From assembly GCF_902498745.1 (NCBI RefSeq), contig NZ_LR701479.1, forward strand, positions 66,292-130,291: a stretch of 64,000 nucleotides of DNA. Reading direction: 5' to 3'. Shown piece by piece: positions 25,127-32,354 of this stretch. Under the pieces are notes generated by a model that searched no databases, was not told the DNA's origin, and worked only from the letters and a program-made list of their open reading frames with translations. Every line of letters starts with the position of its first letter. The stretch's first letter is position 1. The DNA is from Erythrobacter sp. EC-HK427. GTDB lineage: Bacteria; Pseudomonadota; Alphaproteobacteria; Sphingomonadales; Sphingomonadaceae. The position numbers were made by a program, and so were the translations under genes.

Positions 25127-25336
25127 TCAGTTGGCCAGCAACCAGATCAGCAAGTAGATCAGGATGAAGCTGCCTACACCGGCAACCGCACCGATGGCGA
25201 AGACGATGCGCACGATCAGCGGATCGACATTGAAGTAGTTGGCGAGCCCGCCGCACACGCCGGCGATTTTCGCATTCCCCTTGTCGAGGCGGAAGCCGGC
25301 CGGGCGGTTGCCGTTCGAATTCTGGATATTGCTCAC
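25127..25336 (-). CDS. PspC-domain protein in a second Psp-type locus
   Basis: 69 residues: a short Asn-rich N-terminus, the PspC motif FRLDKGNAKIAGVCGGLANY (about 15-34), NVDPLIVRIVFA, and a membrane segment to the C-terminus. It lacks the C-terminal coil of PspC in the main operon, so it is a minimal PspC domain. GTG start overlapping the stop of the upstream 40-codon gene (ATGTGA), which shows coupling. It should be driven by the sigma-54-type promoter at 25817-25832. Confidence 0.9.
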   Translation of the reverse strand: MSNIQNSNGNRPAGFRLDKGNAKIAGVCGGLANYFNVDPLIVRIVFAIGAVAGVGSFILIYLLIWLLAN

Positions 25337-25455
25337 ATCAGCACCTGTGAAATCGTGGTTGCAGTCGGATTAGCGAAGCTGCTGACGAAAAGCGTCGCAG
25401 TCAAGGCCAGCGCGCCAAAGATGGCGGCGATGCGGCTGGAAACGGTCTGGGTCAT
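25333..25455 (-). CDS. Tiny membrane protein A, 40 residues (array of three)
   Basis: Starts MTQTVSSRIAAIFGALALTA, with one membrane helix (about 8-26) ending in the array signature ATLFVSSFANP (20-30) and a short polar tail. AAGGA lies upstream of the ATG. It overlaps the PspC-domain gene. The same signature occurs at the same distance from the start in the next two genes upstream, so the three are tandem duplicates. No known family recognised. Confidence 0.82.
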   Translation of the reverse strand: MTQTVSSRIAAIFGALALTATLFVSSFANPTATTISQVLM

Positions 25456-25482
25456 TGTATTGCGTCCTTCGTGTTGGTCAGG

Positions 25483-25593
25483 TCAGACGAGCGTGCCGGG
25501 GGTGGCGAAGCTGCTGACAAAGAGCGTTGCGGTCATGGCGAAAGCGCCGACGATGGCAAAAACGCGGGCGGTGAAGTCATTGGTGTTGGTCAT
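25483..25593 (-). CDS. Tiny membrane protein B, 36 residues (array of three)
   Basis: Starts MTNTNDFTARVFAIVGAFAM and continues to the signature TATLFVSSFATP (21-32); ends four residues later. AGGAG is 7 bases before the ATG. This is the shortest of the three copies, with almost nothing after the membrane helix, so the helix itself or its N-terminal polar patch must carry the function. Confidence 0.82.
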   Translation of the reverse strand: MTNTNDFTARVFAIVGAFAMTATLFVSSFATPGTLV

Positions 25594-25631
25594 GGTAAAA
25601 TCTCCTGTTGGATGGGGTTGTTGGTGTGAAG

Positions 25632-25760
25632 TTAGGCAATCAGCGTCAGGACGCCGGGCGAAGCGGGGTTGGCAAAGCTGCTGATGAACAGCGTGGCAGA
25701 GATAACAACCGCGCCAAGTGCGGCACCGATTTTGCCGAGAATGTCGTTCGAGTTGCTCAT
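25632..25760 (-). CDS. Tiny membrane protein C, 42 residues (array of three)
   Basis: First gene after the sigma-54-type promoter. Starts MSNSNDILGKIGAALGAVVI, then the signature SATLFISSFANP (21-32) and a hydrophobic tail. AGGAA precedes the ATG. N-terminus MSNSND closely resembles MTNTND of copy B and MSNIQNSN of the PspC-domain protein. Its GKIGAALG segment is similar to SKLGHAAL in the 51-residue gene that leads the main psp operon. Confidence 0.83.
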   Translation of the reverse strand: MSNSNDILGKIGAALGAVVISATLFISSFANPASPGVLTLIA

Positions 25761-25816
25761 GGTCTATTTCCTATTCTGAGAGACTGTTGGTCTGTTGCGT
25801 CCCATGCCGCCTACTT

Positions 25817-25832
25817 TGCAGAGGGTGTGCCA
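25817..25832 (-). promoter_or_regulatory. Sigma-54-type promoter upstream of the tiny-protein/PspC locus
   Basis: On the minus strand TGGCACA-ccct-CTGCA matches the RpoN consensus TGGCACG-N4-TTGCW with two substitutions and keeps GG and GC exactly 10 bases apart. Predicted start near 25806, about 46 bases before the ATG at 25760. A second such promoter near Psp genes suggests PspF control of both loci. Confidence 0.8.
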
Positions 25833-25846
25833 AACTGAAAAAATCC

Positions 25847-25892
25847 CAGAATTCTGCCATTCTCGTTCATCGATCAGACAGTTTACATTCTG
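25847..25892. promoter_or_regulatory. Candidate activator sites for the second sigma-54 promoter
   Basis: CAGAATTCTG (25847-25856) is a perfect palindrome and ATTCTG recurs at 25887-25892, about 45 and 85 bases upstream of the predicted start. The half-site CCAGAAT/ATTCTGG is the same as at 5404-5434 near pspF. A separate inverted repeat AATCCCAA-caa-TTGGGATT lies at 25916-25934, closer to recF. Confidence 0.45.
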
Positions 25893-25986
25893 TTACTCCC
25901 CATTCATCGGGAATTAATCCCAACAATTGGGATTGCGCTTTCCGGTGGCACGCAGCCACGCGCTGCAATAGGGGTGGCGCAGACCT

Positions 25987-27075
25987 ATGGCGCTCGACCG
26001 CATCACCCTTTCCCGCTTCCGCAACCATGCCGAAACCCGGCTGGAAGGCGCGCGGGCGATCAATTTGCTGGTGGGGGAAAACGGCGCGGGGAAGACCAAT
26101 GTGCTGGAAGCGCTCTCGCTCTTTGCGCCGGGTCGCGGAATGCGGCGGGCCGCGCTGGCAGATATGGCGGGCCTTGGCGGTGACGGGGCATTTGCCGTCA
26201 GTTGCCAGCTCGATACCGGCGATGGCGGGGAGCCGGTGCGGCTCGGCACCGGAATCCAGACCGCGCGCCCCGGAAGGCGGATCGTGCAGGTCAATGGCGC
26301 GGAAGCGAGCGCGGTCAGCCTGGGCGAATGGCTTGGCCTTGGCTGGCTGACCCCGGCGATGGACCGTCTGTTTATGGACAGCGCGGGCACGCGGCGGCGC
26401 TATCTTGACCGGCTGGCGGTGGCGCTGGAGCCGGGCCATGCCCGCTATGCCAGCCGCTACGAAGCCGCTTTGCGCGAACGCAACAAGCTGCTCTCCGCCG
26501 ATTATGCCCCCGATCCGGCATGGCTGGATTCGGTCGAAGCGCAACTCGCCACCGAAGGCGCAGGGCTGGCGCAGGGCCGCGCGCGGCTGGTGCAGGCGCT
26601 GACGAAGGAATTGCAGGCGCTGCCGCCCGAACCCTTCGCGCGCCCTGCCCTCACCTATGTTCCCGGCGGCGCGCTGGAGGCGGCGGAACTGCGCCAGCAA
26701 TTTGCCGACAACCGCCCGCGCGAACGCGCCGCGCAGCGCACACTCACCGGCCCGCACCGCGATGAATTGCAGGTGGTGATGGATGCCAAAGCCATGCCCG
26801 CTGGCGAATGTTCTACGGGTGAGCAAAAGGCGATGCTGATCGCCATCACGCTCGCCCATGCGGCGCTGGCTGCGCGCGGGCGGCCCAGCCTGCTGCTGAT
26901 GGACGAAGTGGCCGCGCATCTCGATCCCGTAAGGCGCGAGGCGCTGTTCGAGCGGCTGCGCCATTGCGGTGCACAGGTCTGGCTGACCGGCACCGAAGCC
27001 GCGCCGTTCGAGGGGATATTGGAGGAAGCCGCCGTCTGGCGCGTGGCGGGCGGTCAGGTGGAGCGACTGTCGTGA
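25987..27075 (+). CDS. recF: DNA replication and repair protein RecF
   Basis: 362 residues, SMC-like ABC ATPase. Walker A NLLVGENGAGKTNVLEALS (about 28-46), the LRDERN-like RYEAALRERNKLL segment, signature STGEQKAMLIAI (about 278-289) and Walker B LLLMDEVAAHLD (about 302-313). RecF loads RecA at gaps with RecO and RecR. The stop overlaps the GTG start of the lasso-cyclase-like gene, so a core repair gene is the immediate upstream neighbour of the RiPP cluster. Confidence 0.96.
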   Translation: MALDRITLSRFRNHAETRLEGARAINLLVGENGAGKTNVLEALSLFAPGRGMRRAALADMAGLGGDGAFAVSCQLDTGDGGEPVRLGTGIQTARPGRRIVQVNGAEASAVSLGEWLGLGWLTPAMDRLFMDSAGTRRRYLDRLAVALEPGHARYASRYEAALRERNKLLSADYAPDPAWLDSVEAQLATEGAGLAQGRARLVQALTKELQALPPEPFARPALTYVPGGALEAAELRQQFADNRPRERAAQRTLTGPHRDELQVVMDAKAMPAGECSTGEQKAMLIAITLAHAALAARGRPSLLLMDEVAAHLDPVRREALFERLRHCGAQVWLTGTEAAPFEGILEEAAVWRVAGGQVERLS

Positions 27076-28967
27076 GCATGATCTACGGCGTGATGGCGCG
27101 CGGTTCGCAAGGCGTGCCGCCCGACTGGATCGCCGCCATGGCCGACCGCGCGGCGCGCTGGCCGGCCGACTATTGCGACAGCGACACAGCGCCCACCGCG
27201 CATATCGCCATCCGCGAACGCTCGGCCTATGCGGGCGCACCGCGGCAGGGCTTTGCCCGCAATACGGCACACGTGCTACTGTTCGACGGGCGGCTGGATA
27301 ACCGTGCGGAACTGGCGGGCGCATTGGGTGCAGGCGAAGCAAGCGATGCCGAATTCGCGCTCGCGGCGCTGGAGCGATGGGGTGAGCCGTTTGCGCAGCA
27401 TCTGATGGGCGACTTTGCTATCGCCGCGTGCGATGCCGCTGGGCAGCGGATGATGCTTGCCCGCGATGCGATGGGTATTCGTCCGCTCTTCCTCGCGGAA
27501 ACGGCGGATTTCCTCGCCTTCGCCAGCAATATGGACGTGCTGCTCGCGCTGCCATGGGTCGACCGGACACCCGACACCTTCTGGCTGGTCGATTACCTTG
27601 AAAAGCTGAAGAGTGACGAACCCAGCACTTTCTATCGCGGGATACATATCGTGTCGCCCGCGCATACGGCCACGATCACGCCGAACACGAGCAGCCGGAC
27701 GCGCCACTGGTCGCCCCCGCCGGTCGATGCGATGCTCGACATTACTCTTGGGGAAGCGGTGGCGGAGTATAGCCGCTTGTTTGACCAAGCGGTGGCCTGC
27801 CGCTTGCCCGCAAATGGCCCGGCGGCCTGCGAACTGAGCGGCGGGCTCGATTCGACCGCTATCGCCGCAACCGCCGCGCCCATGCTGGCGGGGCGCGGCA
27901 AGTGCCTGCTCACGCTGTCCCACGTGGTTGATCCTGCGGCGCCAATGTTGCGCCATGTTGTCGACGAGCGGGAGGAGATCACCGCGCTGCTCGGAGAGAT
28001 GCCGCCGGTAGAGCATCACTGGCTCGACACACCGCCGCCCTCGCACCTTGCGCAGCTCGCGGAGACGGTTGCGCGGCATGGCGGGCCGCAGCGCCGCGAT
28101 TTTGCCGCCGCGCAGCCGCGCGTGGCTGCAATCATGCGTGCCAATGATTGCCGCGTGCTGTTTTCCGGCCATGGCGGCGATCAATGCGCGACATCGAACG
28201 GGGCAGGCCTCGCGCAGAGCCTCGCCGAAGCAGGGGTGTGGGACGGATTGCGGCCAATCGTCGATTCCCGCAGCTTCTGGCTCTGGCGTTTCGGTTGGGG
28301 CCGCGCTGTGCTGCGCCGCCGCGCCTTGGGCAGGCTGCGCGAGTGGGCGCGGCAAGCGCCGCGCTTCATCTCGCCGGACGTCATCTCCGATGCTGACCTG
28401 CTGGCGCGCCGCCTCGCCTTTCCGCTGCGCCCGGCATGGGGCACGATCGCCGAGCGCGAGCGCGCCGTCATCACCAGCCCGCATATTGCCGAACGCACAC
28501 AGGATTGCGCCGTGGGCAGCGGGCCGGACGGGTTTTCTCATGTCTATCCAATGCTCGACCAGCGGCTGGTCGAATTTTGCCTGCGTGTGCCCGATCATCT
28601 GAAGCGCACGTCTGCGCAAAGGCGCGTGCTGATCCGCGCTGCAATGGCGGGCCGCCTGCCCGACGGCATCCGCCTGCGCGACAACAAATCGGGCGCGATC
28701 CTGCCGGTGGCGATGAGCAGCTTTTATGCCGACATTCCTGCTTTCCGCGCCCTCTTCGCCCGGCATCGGAACAATCCGCAGATCACCGGTTTAGTCGATT
28801 TGCAACGTATCGATTCGGCGCTCGAAACCTATGCTGCCAAGGGTGCGTTCGAAGGCGGGCCGAAGGAGCAGCAAATCCGCCGGGCGGCGCAGCTCTGTTT
28901 GCTGGCGGAACAGCAAGTATCGTGGGGGAAAACGGCCACATTACCCGCCCCAAGCCAAGAAACTTAG
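27072..28967 (+). CDS. Asparagine synthetase-like lasso peptide cyclase (C protein)
   Basis: 631 residues. The synthetase domain has the ATP-pyrophosphatase loop ELSGGLDSTAIA (SGGLDST at about 254-260). The N-terminal part keeps the glutaminase-like fold (LLFDGRLDNRAEL, GDFAIAACD) but begins MIYG, without the catalytic Cys2, as in McjC/LarC-type cyclases that activate an Asp or Glu side chain for macrolactam formation. The candidate precursor gene follows 79 bases later, then kinase and PqqD genes. I chose the GTG at 27072 (GTGA overlap with recF); ATG at 27078 is equally possible. A plain amide-forming synthetase acting on another substrate is the alternative. Confidence 0.85.
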   Translation: MSMIYGVMARGSQGVPPDWIAAMADRAARWPADYCDSDTAPTAHIAIRERSAYAGAPRQGFARNTAHVLLFDGRLDNRAELAGALGAGEASDAEFALAALERWGEPFAQHLMGDFAIAACDAAGQRMMLARDAMGIRPLFLAETADFLAFASNMDVLLALPWVDRTPDTFWLVDYLEKLKSDEPSTFYRGIHIVSPAHTATITPNTSSRTRHWSPPPVDAMLDITLGEAVAEYSRLFDQAVACRLPANGPAACELSGGLDSTAIAATAAPMLAGRGKCLLTLSHVVDPAAPMLRHVVDEREEITALLGEMPPVEHHWLDTPPPSHLAQLAETVARHGGPQRRDFAAAQPRVAAIMRANDCRVLFSGHGGDQCATSNGAGLAQSLAEAGVWDGLRPIVDSRSFWLWRFGWGRAVLRRRALGRLREWARQAPRFISPDVISDADLLARRLAFPLRPAWGTIAERERAVITSPHIAERTQDCAVGSGPDGFSHVYPMLDQRLVEFCLRVPDHLKRTSAQRRVLIRAAMAGRLPDGIRLRDNKSGAILPVAMSSFYADIPAFRALFARHRNNPQITGLVDLQRIDSALETYAAKGAFEGGPKEQQIRRAAQLCLLAEQQVSWGKTATLPAPSQET

Positions 28968-29046
28968 GCGGACCGCTATCGCCGCATTGACACAGATGTA
29001 ACAAACTGGCAGCGAGCCAGTCACATTCGATTGGGGGATAGCCAAT

Positions 29047-29181
29047 ATGACCAAGCAGACCAAAACCGAAGCGAAGCGCGTGTGGGAAGCCCCCACTTTG
29101 ACCGTGGTGGCCATGACCAGCGATGTGCTGGGTTCTATCGCCATGAGCACGGACGAAGATTTCACCGGCGTTCCCTCGTAA
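29047..29181 (+). CDS. Candidate lasso-type RiPP precursor peptide, 44 residues
   Basis: Starts MTKQTKTEAKRVWEAPTLTV. W13-E-A-P16-T-L18 fits the YxxPxL leader motif that B1/PqqD-type proteins bind, with Trp for Tyr. A likely core starts at G29 (GSIAMSTDEDFTGVPS), where D36 or E37 would close an 8- or 9-residue ring; the tail ends in serine, the residue phosphorylated in paeninodin-type peptides. The residue at -2 is Val, not the usual Thr, so the cut site is uncertain. There is no Tyr, Cys, His or Asn. GGGGGAT precedes the ATG and a strong hairpin follows the stop. Confidence 0.78.
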   Translation: MTKQTKTEAKRVWEAPTLTVVAMTSDVLGSIAMSTDEDFTGVPS

Positions 29182-29230
29182 GGCAGATTTTGGCCATGCG
29201 GAGCGGCACGCCCCGCCCTGCCCAGCATAG

Positions 29231-29256
29231 AACGGCTCCGGAAAACCGGGGCCGTT
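29231..29256 (+). terminator. Hairpin between precursor and kinase genes
   Basis: An 11-bp stem (29231-29241 with 29246-29256, one G-T pair) with an AAAA loop, followed by a short TTTGCATTT run. It probably is an attenuating terminator or 3' stabilising stem that makes the precursor message more abundant than the downstream enzyme messages, a common RiPP arrangement. Confidence 0.65.
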
Positions 29257-29286
29257 TGCATTTGGCCACGACATACTAAGGCGAAA

Positions 29287-30222
29287 ATGCCGCATTATCG
29301 CGTTCATGGCATGACGGTTGCGAGCGATTTGCCGCTGCCTCCTTTGTTGGCCGAAAGTGATTTGACTGAGCACGCTGCGGCTGATGTGCAGATCATCGCG
29401 GGCGACGTGCCGGAGCATCTGCCGACTGCCGAAATCACCCGCGAACACTATCAAGCCGCCCCCGCCGCCGTGCTGATGCGCGCGCCGGATGTGGGGCAGA
29501 TGCATATCACCGGCGGCAACCGCATTACCTACCGACTGGATGCAGGCGAGCGCGCAACCGATTTCGCCGCGCATCTCCTCGGCAGCGGTTGCGCGATCAT
29601 CCACCAGCAGCGCGGCAATGTGGTGCTGCACGGGGCGAGCCTGTGCCGCGACGGGCTGGCGTTTCTGGTGTGCGGCGTATCGGGCGTGGGCAAGTCCACA
29701 CTCGCGGCGCATGTGCTGGAAGCGGGCGGGCAGACACTGGGCGACGATGTCTGCCATATTGGCGATGCGCCGGGTTTCCTTGCCCATCCCGGCCCGCCTT
29801 CGACCAAGCTGGCGAGCGATGCGCTGCAAACGCTGGCCAGCTACCGAGGTCTCCCGCAGCACGGCCTCTGCCCCAGCGGCAAGACGATCCTCAGCACGGC
29901 AGACCGTTTCACCGCCACTCCGCACCCGCTTGGCGGGATCATCATGCTCGACTGGGCATTTGAGCACGAAGCCGTCACCGCAACGCGGCTTGCGCCCGGC
30001 GAAGCGATTGCGGCCCTGCGCGAAAACACCTTCCGCAAACGCTGCATCACCAGCGATATTGCGCAGACGCTGTTTTCCAAATGGAGCGCACTTGCGCAAA
30101 GCGTGCCGATCTGGCGGATTACCCGCCCCGAAGGGCGTGACACACAGGCGGAAATCGTCGAGATTGCCAGCGGTTTGCTCGCACAGATGCAACGCCAACC
30201 GGCTTTGGGGGGAATGAAGTGA
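29287..30222 (+). CDS. HPr kinase-like protein of the RiPP cluster
   Basis: 311 residues. The central domain has VLHGASLCRDGLAFLVCG leading into Walker A GVSGVGKST (130-138) and LGDDVCHI downstream, as in HprK/P-type kinases. Similar proteins (for example PadeK of paeninodin) phosphorylate the C-terminal serine of the lasso precursor, and the candidate precursor here does end in Ser. The HPr-phosphorylase function is unlikely since no PTS gene is near. Its end overlaps the PqqD-like gene by 4 bases. Confidence 0.85.
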   Translation: MPHYRVHGMTVASDLPLPPLLAESDLTEHAAADVQIIAGDVPEHLPTAEITREHYQAAPAAVLMRAPDVGQMHITGGNRITYRLDAGERATDFAAHLLGSGCAIIHQQRGNVVLHGASLCRDGLAFLVCGVSGVGKSTLAAHVLEAGGQTLGDDVCHIGDAPGFLAHPGPPSTKLASDALQTLASYRGLPQHGLCPSGKTILSTADRFTATPHPLGGIIMLDWAFEHEAVTATRLAPGEAIAALRENTFRKRCITSDIAQTLFSKWSALAQSVPIWRITRPEGRDTQAEIVEIASGLLAQMQRQPALGGMK

Positions 30223-30506
30223 CACAGGCCAAGGAAATGCAGCAGATCTTTGCACCGGCAGACGATGTGCTGATGTCGGATGCGGGCGAGCTGAAAGTGC
30301 TGATGTCGATGCAGCAGGGGCATTTCGTGGAATTGAACGCCACCGGCAGGGCGATCTGGGAGCGGCTCGACGGCATGGCCACGCTCGCCGCCATCGCTGC
30401 GGACTTGCAGGACGTTTACGACATTCCGCCAGAGCAGTGCGAGGCCGAAGTGTTAGAATTTGTCGGCAATCTGCGCGAGCATCGCCTCGTCGAACCCCGC
30501 GACTGA
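30219..30506 (+). CDS. PqqD-family / lasso B1-type leader recognition protein
   Basis: 95 residues, PqqD fold (RiPP recognition element): DVLMSDAGELKVLMSMQQGH, the conserved ELNATGRAIWERLDG (about 35-49), then LAAIAADLQDVYDIPPEQCE and a helix ending FVGNLREHRLVE. It should bind the leader WxxPxL motif and present the precursor to the modifying enzymes. It overlaps the kinase gene (GTGA) and is followed 12 bases later by the oxygenase. Confidence 0.9.
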   Translation: MTQAKEMQQIFAPADDVLMSDAGELKVLMSMQQGHFVELNATGRAIWERLDGMATLAAIAADLQDVYDIPPEQCEAEVLEFVGNLREHRLVEPRD

Positions 30507-30518
30507 TCGCTGTTCCCT

Positions 30519-31403
30519 GTGCACGAATCCGCGCGCATCCAGTATGATATGCTCGCCCGGATCGGTGATGCGGGGATCAACGCTGCGCTAATCGCCCAGC
30601 TCGATGCCAAGCTGGCGGACACCGCGCCCAACACCGACCAGCGCCAGATGCGCGCCAATTTGCTGCGGCGGAGCGGGGATATTGACGCGACGCGGGATGC
30701 CTATCGCACGCTGGTGCCCGGCGCGATGGAAGCCCATCCGCAGCTCACCATTCCGCCGGGGCTGACCAGCAAGGACGGGCAGAGGATTGCTCCGCTGATC
30801 GTGATCGACGATCTGCTGCCCGCCGCCGCGATGGAGGCACTCTATCGCCACGCCTGCGATATTGCCGACCGTTTCCGCCATGCCCGCCTTTCCTCCGGCG
30901 AAAACCTGTATGATCCGGACAAGCGCGAAACGCTGCTGACGTGGGAATTCGAAGTGCTGCGCCAGCACTTCCTCGATTACGTGGCGGATAATCTGTACGG
31001 CTTTCAGGACGCACTGGAACTGCCGCGCTTCACCGTCGAACGCTCTGAAATCAAGCTGACCAACCATCTGGAAGGCGGCTTCTTCAATACCCACCGCGAT
31101 AATCACGGCAGCGGGCGCGAGGCGGGGCGGGCCCTCACCTGGCTCTACTATTTCAGCGCCACCCCGCCGCGCTTTGCAGGCGGCGAGCTGTTCATTCTCG
31201 ATTCCGATCCGGCCAATGCCGGATGTTCGGACAGCTTCTTCACCAAGGTCGAACCCCGAGCCAACCGCTTCGTCGCCTTCCCCAGCTGGTTCTACCACGC
31301 GGTCGGCCCCACCCATGTGCCGGGCAACGCCTTTGCCGACGGGCGCTTTGCTGTGAGCGGCCATCTGCACAAGCCCGCCGACACGCTGGACTGGCCGTGG
31401 TGA
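30519..31403 (+). CDS. 2-oxoglutarate/Fe(II)-dependent oxygenase (prolyl hydroxylase-like)
   Basis: 294 residues. A helical N-terminal part (1-90) precedes the jelly-roll domain with metal ligands H192 and D194 (FFNTHRDNHGSG) and H260 (FPSWFYHAVGP); R276 (DGRFAVSGH) is a plausible 2OG-binding residue. It resembles P4H-type hydroxylases. In this cluster it may hydroxylate the peptide, creating or altering an acceptor for the next enzyme. GTG start at 30519. It overlaps the sulfotransferase gene by 4 bases. Confidence 0.85.
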   Translation: MHESARIQYDMLARIGDAGINAALIAQLDAKLADTAPNTDQRQMRANLLRRSGDIDATRDAYRTLVPGAMEAHPQLTIPPGLTSKDGQRIAPLIVIDDLLPAAAMEALYRHACDIADRFRHARLSSGENLYDPDKRETLLTWEFEVLRQHFLDYVADNLYGFQDALELPRFTVERSEIKLTNHLEGGFFNTHRDNHGSGREAGRALTWLYYFSATPPRFAGGELFILDSDPANAGCSDSFFTKVEPRANRFVAFPSWFYHAVGPTHVPGNAFADGRFAVSGHLHKPADTLDWPW

Positions 31404-32344
31404 GCGCGCCAGGCCATCTGCCGATGCGCTTGCAGGCGGCGGGCGCGCATCTGCTGGTGCGGATGGTCGAGCCTGAAGCGCTGGACTGGAGCGCGCCCTT
31501 CTTCCGCGATGCCGTGCCAGCGGATGCAGCGGCACAGTCGATGCAGCCCTATGCGGCGTGGAAGGCGGCGCAAAACCCGCCCGATCCCGATTACAGCGAC
31601 GTGGCGATCATCGCCCATGTCGCGCGCTGTGGCTCCACCCTGCTTGCCCGCAATATCGCCGCGAACGACCGCACGGTGGTGCTGAGCGAGCCGCCCTTCT
31701 TTGCCGCGCTGCATGGCAGGCTTGGCCAGCTCGCCAGCGAGCGCGAGGCGCTCGACGCCGCGCTCGCCATCCTTGCATCGTGGCGTGGCTGGGCGAAGGC
31801 GCGGGGCAAACGTCTGGTGCTCAAATTGTCGAGCCAATTGGGGCCGTTCCTCCCGCTGCTCCATCGGCAGATGCCGGGCGCTCGGTTCGTGCTGCTGCAC
31901 CGCGACCCGCTGCCTGTGCTCGAATCGCTCGCCCGCAAGCGCACTTCCCGTCTGCGTGCCGAGGCTGAAGGGGAAGGCGCAGGGATTTTGCCGGAGCTGG
32001 AGGGGCTGGACGCGGATCGCTATCTGCTCGCCGCCGCGAGCAGCTATTTGCGCGCCATCACCGCGATGGGCGTATTGGCCGACAAGGCGCCGTGTATCGC
32101 CTATGCCGATCTGGCCGCGCGCTATCCGGAGATCTGCCGCGCCTTGGGCCTTGATCCCGCCGACGCGCCGCCGTGGAACGGTGCGATCAATGCCAAGGCA
32201 CGCGGTCAGGCACGCCACACGCCCTACACCCCGGTTCCCACTGCGGAGCTAGACGCCTTCGCGGCTGCCCACCCCGCCTTGCTCGCCCGCTTGCAGGGCG
32301 ACTATCACCGCTTGTGCGCCAAGCACCCCATGCCAGCCCTTTAG
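31400..32344 (+). CDS. Sulfotransferase family protein
   Basis: 314 residues from the GTG at 31400 (GTGA overlap). PAPS-binding elements: 5'-phosphosulfate loop HVARCGSTLLAR (about 73-84) and 3'-phosphate element GARFVLLHRDPLPVLES (about 162-178). It should move sulfate from PAPS to a hydroxyl or amine. Since the candidate precursor has no tyrosine, a Ser/Thr or a hydroxyl added by the oxygenase would be the acceptor, unless the true substrate lies elsewhere. It is 10 bases upstream of the permease-repeat gene. Confidence 0.82.
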   Translation: MSAPGHLPMRLQAAGAHLLVRMVEPEALDWSAPFFRDAVPADAAAQSMQPYAAWKAAQNPPDPDYSDVAIIAHVARCGSTLLARNIAANDRTVVLSEPPFFAALHGRLGQLASEREALDAALAILASWRGWAKARGKRLVLKLSSQLGPFLPLLHRQMPGARFVLLHRDPLPVLESLARKRTSRLRAEAEGEGAGILPELEGLDADRYLLAAASSYLRAITAMGVLADKAPCIAYADLAARYPEICRALGLDPADAPPWNGAINAKARGQARHTPYTPVPTAELDAFAAAHPALLARLQGDYHRLCAKHPMPAL

Positions 32345-32354
32345 GACGCCCACA

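Noticed and set aside
25916-25934. AATCCCAA inverted repeat as a terminator
   Set aside because: Short stem with no T-run and placed upstream of recF; more likely a protein site or chance, so it is only mentioned with the regulatory region.
27072-28967. Ordinary asparagine synthetase AsnB
   Set aside because: No N-terminal catalytic cysteine, diverged glutaminase domain, and neighbours typical of lasso peptide maturation.
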